A stretch of DNA of 64,000 bases. Source: Diadophis punctatus similis. Its lineage: Eukaryota > Chordata > Lepidosauria > Squamata > Dipsadidae. A program made the position numbers and the translations under genes. Below, in pieces: positions 56,685 through 64,000 of the stretch. The notes under the pieces are model-generated. The model was not told where the DNA came from and searched no databases. It saw only the letters and a list, made by a program, of their open reading frames with translations. The DNA lies in assembly GCA_023053685.1 (NCBI GenBank), contig JALIGW010000031.1:6554263-6618262 (forward strand). The letters run 5' to 3'. Within the stretch, counting starts at the first letter, position 1. Each line of letters begins with the position of its first letter.

Positions 56685-57230
56685 TAATATTCTAAGTTTT
56701 GGTTATATATGCCTGACTGTCATAATGACATGATTTTTAAATTTTAACACTTAATTAATCTATGACCAAAATATAAATTAGTTACCAATACAGGTTATTC
56801 TCCTAAGAAATCAGAGTCAAATACACAGGTATAGAACTGGTTACAGTGCTTCTAAAAAAGACCTTTGAATAATAGTTGACTGAAAACTGAGCATGTCATG
56901 GCTGCAACAATAGAAATATAGTTTCCAATCATGGGAACCAATTATTCTTCTTTATTCTGTTTGCTCAGACCCCACTGGATACTATAACCAGTTCAGGTTT
57001 GGGGGAAACTGGAAGAGATTTAACATAGTTTGGGAGAAACTGGAAGAGGTTTAGAATGGGCAGTGAGAATGTTAAGGGAACTAGAAATTAACTCTTATGA
57101 AAGGAGAGATTAAACAATTAGACCTTGAGCAAAGGAGACTGGGGAGTATGATAGCACCTTTCAAATAATTGAAATGATGTCAACCAGAAGACAAGACTAT
57201 TTTGTATTGTTCAAGAAAGACAGAAATGGA
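56683..57230. other. Intron segment, no gene seen
   Basis: Words such as TTAACTCTTATGAAAGGAGA and AGCAAAGGAGACTGGGGAG suggest a decayed CR1-like piece at 57050-57215, but the match is weak. Confidence 0.4.
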
Positions 57231-57364
57231 ACACCGTATTTTTCGGAGTATAAGACGCACCTTTTTACCCCCCAAAAGAGGGTGAAAATTTGGGTGCGTC
57301 TTATACACCGAATGTAGCCCTACCCACCCACCCACCAGCCCCCACACTTCGGAGGTTTTCGGCC

Positions 57365-58195
57365 GGAGCCGCTGCCGCCGCCGTACCCACCACCGCTGTC
57401 CCCGCCCCCACCGCTGTCCCAGCCGCTATCCCAGCCGCTATCCCAGCCACTGCTGTGTCCGTCGCCGCTGTCCCTGCCCCCACCGCTGTCCCAGCCACTA
57501 TCCCAGCCGCTGCCGTGCCCGCCGCCGCTGTCCCCGCCCCCACAGCTGTCCCAGCCGCCATCCCAGCCGCTATCCCAGCTGCTGCTGTGCCCGCCGCCGC
57601 TGTCCCCGCCCCCACCGCTGTCCCAACCGCTATCCCAGCCACTATCCCAGCCGCTGCCGTGCCCGCCGCCACTGTCCCCGCCCCCACCGGTGTCCCTGCC
57701 GCTATCCCAGCCGCTATCCCAGCCGCTGCCGTCCCCGCCGCCGCTGTCCCCACCCCCACCGCTATCCCAGCCGCTATCCCAGCCGCTGCCATGCCCGCCG
57801 CCGCTGTCCCCGCTCCCACAGCTGTCCCAGCCACTATCCCAGCCGCTATCCCAGCCGCTGCCGTCCCCGCCGCCGCTGTCCCCGCCCCCACCGCTATCCC
57901 AGCCGCTGCCATGCCCGCCGCTGCTGTCCCCGCCCCCATAGCTGTCCCAGCCGCTATCCCAGCCGCTGTCGTGCCCGCTGCCACTGTCCCCGCCCCCACC
58001 GCTGTCCCAACCGCTATCCCAGCCACTATCCCAGCCGCTGCCGTGCCCGCCGCCGCTGTCCCCACCCCCACCGCTGTCCCAGCCGCTATCCCAGCCGCTA
58101 TCCCAGCCGCTGCCATGCCCGCCGCCGCTATCCCCGCCCCCACTGCTGTCCCAGCCGCCATCCCAGCCGCCGTCCCAGCCGCTTCAGCCGCTAAG
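57365..58195. repeat. GC-rich minisatellite, 12/15-bp units in 60-75-bp blocks
   Basis: Units of 12 bp (GCCGCTATCCCA) and 15 bp (GCCGCTGCCGTGCCC) are arranged in repeating blocks that each contain one GCCCCCACCGCTGTC. More units resume after the SINE (58436-58500). Because units are multiples of three and lack stops, a 303-codon frame (57290-58201, + strand) and a 286-codon frame (minus) span it. Both are repeats of Ala, Pro, Val or Gly and should not be read as genes. Confidence 0.92.
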
Positions 58196-58435
58196 AGCTG
58201 AAGTGGTGCAGTGGTTAAATGCTGCGACTGCAGGCTGACTGCTAATTCAGCAGTTCAGCTGTTCAAATCTCACTAGGCTCAAGGTTGACTCAGCCTTCCA
58301 TCCTTCTGAGGTCGGTAAAATGAGGACCCAGATTGTTGGGGGCAATATGCTGAACTCTGTAAACAGCTTAGAGAGGGCTGTAAAGCACTATGAAGCGGTA
58401 TATAAGTAAAGTGCTATTGCTATTGCTATTGCTAT
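58193..58435 (+). mobile_element. tRNA-derived SINE, type B, inside the minisatellite
   Basis: AAGTGGTGCAGTGGTTAAAT and CTGTTCAAATCTC mark the tRNA-like head. The body has TCAGCCTTCCATCCTTCTGA and GAAGCGGTATATAAGT, and the tail is GCTATTGCTATTGCTATTGC. Minisatellite units lie on both sides, so it inserted after the array formed. Confidence 0.85.
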
Positions 58436-58665
58436 CCCAGCCACCGCCGTGCCCGCCGCCGCTGTCCCTGCCCCCACCGCTGTCTCCGCTGCCCCAGCCG
58501 GCATCCTTGCCGCTACCCGAAGCGAGCAGCCACCTACGCTACTGCCCAAAACCCCCACCACCGCCTGAAGCCTGCTCCCGAGGTACCTGAAGAGCCGCTG
58601 CTGCCGTCCGAAGAGATTAGAGGTTAGAACTTTTTTTAAAGGGTTTTTTTTAAGGGTTTTTTTTA

Positions 58666-59095
58666 AGGTTGCCAAGTGGAGGAGAAATTCTGGGAGTTGA
58701 AGTCCACAAGGCTTAAACTTGCCAAGGGGGTGCAAGGGTCTTCAAACTTGTGGACTTCAACTCCCAGAATTCCTCCTCCAGTCATGCTAGCTCAGGAATT
58801 GGAGTTGAAGTCCACAAGTCTTAAAACTGTCAAGTTTGAAGACCCCTAGGTTAGGGGTTAGGGGTGCAAGGGTATTCAAACTTGGCAAGACTTTTTACAA
58901 CCATGTACACTTTTTACAAACTTCAAACTTGACAGCTTTAAGACTTGTGGACTTCAACTCCCATTCCTGAGCTAGCATGACTGGAGGAGGAATTCTGGGA
59001 GTTGAAGTCCACAAGTCTTAAAGCTGTCAAGTTTGAAGTTTGTAAAAAGTGTACATGGTTGTAAAAAGTGTACATGGTTGTAAAAAGTATTCTGC
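58666..59095. repeat. Multiple MITE-derived foldbacks
   Basis: Five alternating copies of AGTTGAAGTCCACAAG or its inverse, from the CAGGGGTCTCCAACC-type MITE. The strongest hairpin pairs 58889-58962 with about 59002-59075, including the word TTTTTACAAACTTCAAACTT. ACTTTTTACAACCATGTACA is also repeated in inverse at 59040-59085. Confidence 0.8.
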
Positions 59096-59229
59096 TACAC
59101 TGGTATTTTATTAAATAATATATTACTACACCATTTGGTTCAGAATACTTTTTTCCTTGTTTTCCTCCTCTAAAATTTAGGTGCGTCCTATATTCCGGTG
59201 CGTCCTATACTCCGAAAAATACGGTAACT

Positions 59230-60830
59230 ATCTTAAATTACAGAAAACCAAAGTGTTAGAAAAATCTTCCAATCAGCAGGAATAGCTCAGATATGGAACC
59301 ACCATTCACTATGATAATGTGTTTCCGTGTTGTGTCCAGGTTGCAGCCATTGGTTTTGGTGTTTTTCATATCCATGCTAGGGAGGAGGATTTGGTATCTG
59401 TACAGGGACTTGTGAGAGATGGTGCTGTTGCCAGCTGTTCAGGAGTAGCCTGAGGGAAACTTTTCTCTTAAACAGGACACAGCTGGAAAGGAGGAGTTGC
59501 TGAAATCCATGTCTCCCCTGGGTCCAAGAAAGCAAAGGCAATTGTTGGTGCAGAAGCAGAATGAACACCTGAAGTTAAGAGCTGGCAGGATCTGGACTGT
59601 TCTGGTAGAATAATTAGGCAGCACCTGGGGAAATGCCATGGTTGTCAGATTTAAGCCTGCTCTCTAACTTCCTTCAGAAAAACTTTCCACTGTGCCCCAT
59701 GAATTATCTTGTACTGTACGTTCCAGACTGGGTGCAAAGACCCTTGAATGGATTAGAGGCCACCTTGTCTAGATTGTTCATTACACTTGCTTCCCCCTTC
59801 TCCATAATGCAACCTAGCTACAAATGTCAGAAAATGGCTAGTTAAGCAACTGTGCCCCTTAGCCTAATGCAGCCCTGTTTACTTATATATTTGTTTGCCT
59901 ATTTGATAATTTATTTGGGGGCCTTCAGTTTAGTGCCTCCTCTGACTGTATTGCTCGATATTTGCAGCTTGGTTGCCAATTTTAGTATCACAGTTGCTTA
60001 CTATTTTGATCCAGAAAATGCCTGAATGGTCTATTATAAGCTATAAAATAGGCTTACTAAAAATTGTAATTATCATTCATTAGCTGATAAAGACTTCATG
60101 TTGCTATGATATGCTTGTTTTAATCCTATTTAGCTGTGTCATATTGATTTTATTAGTTTCATACTTGGGTTTCTTCATTTCAGTATATAATCAACTATGT
60201 GAAACCTGAAAAAATATGATCCTGTATCAGAATATCTTTTCTACATTTTTGATATTCACATTAATTTAGGAGCAACGGGTGATATCTAAATAATATTTTG
60301 GAATGAAAAGCTTTACCTAAGATTTAATGGAAATTTCCATTTCACTAAGTGCATTATTGTATAAAACATAAACTGAGAAATCAACAGTTCATGATTTTTT
60401 GTGAGATCCTTGCGGGTATGCTTTGTTTTAGATGGCTAGAAAATGTGGAAAAACAGGAAAATTGTGCAAAGAGGTGGATGAAACATGGGGAGGTGGGTGA
60501 GAAAAATGCTCCACCCACTTCATAATAAGAGCAAATTTATAGACTTGGTTCTTTGTCTTATGAAATGCCAGAGACCTGAGATGGCAAGAAAGAGATTTAA
60601 CTAGTGTGCCTTTAGAAGAACAGTGAGATCACCTTGAAGAATGAATTCAGAGACTGCTGTGCAAATATCAGCTTAGTCTGGGTAGGCAGGAAGGGGTGAG
60701 GTAAAATCTGAAGATTGTCCTGTCTTGATTCCCTTTACTATAAGAGCAGAGGGGGGGGGGATTTTATCAGGCTTTTAGCAATCCATTATTATGCCCTTAA
60801 CAATAGAGTTACAGTATTCAAGCAGAGTCT
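59230..60830. other. Intron segment, no gene seen
   Basis: A moderately GC-rich piece at 59300-59850 differs from the AT-rich remainder and might be old retroelement sequence. No motif supports a call. Confidence 0.4.
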
Positions 60831-60834
60831 CTTT

Positions 60835-61316
60835 CCTCATGGTGTTTACCTCAAAGGGCTCACAGTACTAAGCCTTCTCCAACACACCTCCCTAAGACCG
60901 ATTAGAGCCCACAGAGTTGGTCTGCTGGTGGTCCCGTCAGCCAAACAATGTCGGCTGGCGGGCCCACGAATGAGGGCCTTCTCTGTGGCAGCACCGGCTC
61001 TCTGGAATACACTACCCCCCGAGATCCGCATTATCCCCCCCCCTGCCAGCCTTCAGAAAAGCAGTTAAAAAAGGCTTTGTCGACAGGCCTGGGGCCAATG
61101 ATTTTAATACAACACCGATCATTCTTGGCCCCATGAATGATTTATTGTATGGGTTTTTAAATTGTGGTTTTTAATGTTTTTTAATGTTTTAATATCTATT
61201 GTTTTTAATGCTTTTTATATTTGTTGTTGCATGTGAATTTTTACTGTTGTGAGCCGCCCAGAGTCTCTGTGGAGTGGGCGGCATACAAATGCAACTAATA
61301 AATAAATAAATAATCA
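60835..61316 (+). mobile_element. L2/L3-like LINE 3' end, 5'-truncated
   Basis: Encodes LRPIRAHRVGLLVVPSAKQC, then RAFSVAAPALWNTLPPEIRI, closely matching the C-terminus of ORF2 at 6.1-6.3 kb. One frame change occurs near 61040 in a C run. The 3' UTR ends GAGTGGGCGGCATACAAATG and an (AATA)n tail. Confidence 0.88.
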
Positions 61317-61319
61317 AAA

Positions 61320-62380
61320 CTGGGCTAAACGTGTGTTGGCTATTTGGCCCTGTTTGAAAATGAATCATACTGTATCTATGCACTAGAGAGAAGCCCATGG
61401 ATTTGTGAATGCTAAGCTCAGAGACATAAGAGTATTACTGTTTTTATGTTTTGATCATAAGGAGTAATTAGAAGATGACCAGAGATGCAACATTTTATAA
61501 AGTTTCCTCCTCAAAATTAAAAGTGATTAAGTATCAAAAGCATAATCATTTGCTTTTACAAAAATGAACATGTTTTGTATGAATTCATGAGCTTGGTATC
61601 ACAACTAATTTTACATGTAAGTAAGCTTTTTTCTCTAATACTTGTACACTGGGTTATATAGAAGAAATATGTTTTGGATGCAGCTAATGTCTTTACAACT
61701 GCATTCAGACAATCTTGTTTTGCTTTAGTAGTTCAAAGGCTTGGAAAATATTTTGGCTGCACCTATATGATTTCTATTCTTTCCTTCATATGAAGAAGCA
61801 AGCAAATCAGTTATCTTCAATTACCAATAGTTTCCTATTTATTCTAAACTGGAAATCAGTAGTTAACTACTCCAGAACAAACTGCATTATTTGACATTGG
61901 TTTAACAGTTTGCAGGTCTGAATTTTGTTAATCATGGTTTCTTAGTAAATTAGTATAGAAATTTGTTTTTCAATGTAGCCAGGAGAAAAAGGAATTTGTG
62001 CTCAGTTGCAAGGGTGATTCCCATTAAAGCTTATTAGGATCGAAAATACTGAAGTGGTAGTTGTACATAAATGTTTTAAAATCCAATGCAATAAAATGTT
62101 AGAGGGACTTGATTAATAATCACAGCCATTGCCAAAAGAAAGCCAAGAGCTCCAGTGGGAGATCTGTTAAAACATTAATTAATTAATTAATCTCCTGTGA
62201 ATAAAAGTGACCAATACATACTTGCAGCCATTGAAACAGCTAAAATGTAATATTTTAATGACAAGTGGAATGGATTGGATTTGTTGGCTAAAGCTGTCCA
62301 ACCACTATGCTTTGCAGAATAGCCAGTTAACCCACTCTTAGCTCATCTTTTTCAACTTTGGAATATTAAGGAACCTAGTT
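61320..62380. other. Intron segment, no gene seen
   Basis: AT-rich, with a short (TTAA)n stretch near 62175. No recognised element. Confidence 0.5.
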
Positions 62381-62481
62381 GATTTTCATTACATTGACAT
62401 TTTTCCCCAAAAGTTTTTATTTTCCCCCCAACAAACATTATATCATCAATCCATCAGTGTGTCACACTTCCATATCTTATA

Positions 62482-62545
62482 CCGCTTAGAGAGTGCTGTA
62501 GAGCACTATGAAGCGGTATATAAGAAAAGTGCTATTATTATAATA
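62482..62545 (+). mobile_element. SINE type B 3' fragment
   Basis: ACCGCTTAGAGAGTGCTGTA, then GAAGCGGTATATAAGAAAAG and a TATTATTATAA tail. The head is missing. Confidence 0.65.
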
Positions 62546-62607
62546 CTCCGATTCTTCTTTTCCTTTAATTGCCATTGTTAGTCTATTCATTTCTGCACCT
62601 TCTAATA

Positions 62608-62968
62608 CAGTGGTTCCCAACCTGTGGTATGTGTACCACTGTGGTACGCGAGGGCCTTTCAGGTGGTACGCGAACACTTTCGGGGTCATGAACGATTTTT
62701 AGTTAGTTATTTTTTACTTCACAAAAATGTTTACTGCCTAGCACAAGATAATCTGGCAACGATTTGCAACTGTTGCCACACGCCACCCACCTGGTCCCAG
62801 CGGCCCGAGAATCCAGTTGCTGGATGCGCGGGGCCAAAAAAGGAACGGTACAATTATGGAAATAAAGTGATATCTGATCGAATTTAGTTTCTCTGGAACC
62901 AGGTGGTACGCGGCGACTGTACGGGACCTCCAAGTGGTACTCGATCACAAAAAGGTTGGGAACCACTG
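62608..62968. mobile_element. hAT MITE (CAGTGGTTCCCAACC), exact TSD
   Basis: Ends CAGTGGTTCCCAACCTGTGG and AAAAGGTTGGGAACCACTG. TTCTAATA duplicated at 62600-62607 and 62969-62976. GTGGTACGCG words lie near both ends. Without it, the L1 text reads straight through. Confidence 0.93.
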
Positions 62969-63615
62969 TTCTAATATTTTCTTAATTATCTCTCCCTTTG
63001 TTTTTCCTGCTTTCCAATTTTGCGGATATACAATTCTAGCTGCAGTTATTACATGAATAATTAAATATACATTTTCTTTACTATATTTCTCTGACAAAAT
63101 ACCCAACAAAAACAGCTCTGGCTTCAAATCAATATGTTGCTGTATCATCTTTTCTAACCACATTGAATTTGTGCCCAACAATTTCTCGCTTCTGCACATG
63201 TCCACCACATAAGATAATACGATCCCGGTGCCTGGTGGCATTTCCAACATTTAATTGATTTATCCTTAAACATTTTTGCCAACCTTTCCAGTGACATATG
63301 CCATCTATAAAACATTTTATACAGATTCTCTTTGTATGCTGTTGCCATTGTTAATTTATAGTTTCTTTCCTATAATTGCTGCCATTTATCTAAGTCTATC
63401 GTGTATCCAAAGGTTTTTGCCCATGCTATCATTGTATCTTTTGATTCTCATTACATTGACATCTGAAAGGAAATCTTTACTTTAAATTTAGTCAGATATC
63501 ATGCTGATTGATAACAATGTGTACAAATATCTGCTGAATTCCCACCCTTACATGTGAAGAGTTTTAACAAGGTTTGGGATTTTGTTTCAGCTTGCTAAAT
63601 GCACACACACAGAGC

Positions 63616-63843
63616 ATTTTATTATTGCCTTTATTATTTTTATAAATAATTCAAGATGGTGAACCTATCTAATACTCCTTTCTCCTCCTATTTTCCCCAG
63701 AGCAACAACCCTGTGAGGGGTGTTGGGCTGGGAGAGAGTGACTGGCCCAAAGTAACCCAGCTGGCTTTCATGCCTAAGGAGGGACTAAAACTCACAGTCT
63801 CCAGGTTTTTAGCTTGGTGTTTTAACCACTAGACCAAATTGGA
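63616..63843 (-). mobile_element. tRNA-derived SINE, type A
   Basis: On the minus strand: CAATTTGGTCTAGTGGTTAA (A-box region), TGTGAGTTTTAGTCC (B-box region), CAGCTGGGTTACTTTGGGCC, CTCACAGGGTTGTTGCTC, and the tail TTATTTATAAAAATAATAAA. It is the best-preserved of the four type-A copies. Confidence 0.85.
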
Positions 63844-63933
63844 TCTTATTAAATTAAATATTATTTAATAATTAAAGAGCATTGTTTTGTTATCAACTGG
63901 AAATTGCTTCTACATATCTTGGATGATTTTACA

Positions 63934-64000
63934 GGGGTCTCCAACCTTGGCAACTTTATGACTTGTGGACTTCAACTCCCAGGCGCTGGCTGAGGAATTC
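63934..64000. mobile_element. Left part of a CAGGGGTCTCCAACC MITE (cut by window end)
   Basis: CAGGGGTCTCCAACCTTGGC followed by GACTTGTGGACTTCAACTCC matches the left arm of the palindromic MITE at 42539-42672. It continues beyond the window. Confidence 0.8.

Larger units (their letters stand above)
57233..59225. mobile_element. MITE with CGTATTTTTCGGAGTATAAG ends, copy 2, enlarged
   Basis: Left ACCGTATTTTTCGGAGTATA and right TATACTCCGAAAAATACGGT are perfect inverses, with AAC on both outer sides (57230-57232, 59226-59228), perhaps a 3-bp duplication. Sub-terminal GGTGCGTCTTATAC words match the copy at 42-43 kb. The element is about 2 kb because it contains a minisatellite (57365-58195), a SINE (58193-58435), and a set of TTGAAGTCCACAAG foldbacks (58666-59080). 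Confidence 0.8.
62401..63442 (-). mobile_element. L1 LINE, 5'-truncated, 20-bp TSD
   Basis: Minus-strand text gives MFYRWHMSLERLAKMFKDKS, then CWKCHQAPGSYYLMWWTC, the cysteine-containing C-terminal region of L1 ORF2. Another frame gives KPELFLLGILSE, so the frame is broken. The flanks are GATTTTCATTACATTGACAT (62381-62400) and GATTCTCATTACATTGACAT (63443-63462), 19/20 identical, an L1-like target duplication. It contains a SINE type-B 3' fragment (62482-62545) and a hAT MITE (62608-62968). Confidence 0.8.
16285..64000 (+). other. IKZF2: IKZF2 large intron (start; runs past window end)
   Basis: After the GTAAGT donor at 16285 no exon encoding the next conserved Helios block (acidic linker, then C2H2 fingers) was found on the + strand to the end of the window, so this intron is at least 47.7 kb. 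A very long intron at this point fits the extended structure of the gene in other vertebrates. All elements listed below lie in it. Confidence 0.75.

Noticed and set aside
57365..58195. CRISPR-like array
   Set aside because: Units are contiguous without unique spacers, in a vertebrate genome. It is a minisatellite.
36640..63843. tRNA genes suggested by A- and B-box-like motifs
   Set aside because: The motifs belong to repeated SINE heads with diverged arms and SINE bodies, so they are not functional tRNA genes.
16285..64000. Search for the next IKZF2 exon (acidic linker and C2H2 fingers)
   Set aside because: No + strand frame with the expected MQSDEE-like or GGIRLPNGKL-like text flanked by splice sites was found, so none is reported.

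Overview
This window is vertebrate genomic DNA from a squamate reptile, most likely a snake. That assignment is inferred from repeat content: CR1 and L2/L3-like LINEs, BovB fragments, tRNA-derived SINEs of squamate type, CR1 tails grown into ATTCT arrays, GATA-type arrays, and many small hAT and TA-flanked DNA transposons. No bacterial gene, CRISPR array or viral operon is present.

The one host gene I can support is the 5' end of IKZF2 (Helios, an Ikaros-family zinc-finger transcription factor) on the + strand. A GC- and CpG-rich promoter/first-exon region lies at about 12.5-14.1 kb. A 34-nt coding start follows at 15660-15693 and a 105-nt second coding exon at 16180-16284. The spliced frame matches the conserved Helios N-terminus ([21 protein letters not shown]). 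From 16285 to the window end is one intron of at least 47.7 kb. I found no zinc-finger exon in it.

Layout. 1-12 kb, upstream of the gene: an unexplained open frame at the edge, a 1.3-kb hAT-like insertion with 8-bp target-site duplication (TSD), a nearly complete L2/L3-like LINE with a three-times-broken ORF2 (3102-6484), a 167-bp hAT miniature inverted-repeat element (MITE), an inverted repeat at 8.1-8.6 kb, a possible LTR, a GA microsatellite and a 5S-rRNA-like segment. 12.4-16.3 kb: IKZF2 promoter and exons. 16.3-27 kb: mostly plain AT-rich intron with a BovB 3' end, an old L2/L3-like fragment and two TA-flanked MITEs. 27-31 kb: nested DNA transposons. 31.7-35.8 kb: a GATA-type microsatellite and a 3.1-kb hAT transposon with decayed transposase, inserted in a LINE 3' end. 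36-50 kb: SINEs, a BovB fragment, three CR1 copies and several hAT MITEs. 51-56 kb: SINEs and a decayed LINE split by a 1.4-kb hAT element full of long hairpins. 57-59 kb: a MITE carrying a 12/15-bp minisatellite with a SINE inside it. 60-64 kb: an L2/L3-like 3' end and a 5'-truncated L1 with a 20-bp TSD, itself hit by a hAT MITE.

The most informative signals are structural. Exact TSDs allow insertion order to be read. One hAT MITE family used the same base position in two separate CR1 copies. Structurally different MITEs share a palindromic core containing TGCGCATGCGCA, the known consensus for NRF1. Several elements carry very long perfect or near-perfect foldbacks. I see no new enzymatic system. 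All family names come from motif recognition by eye, without a database search.
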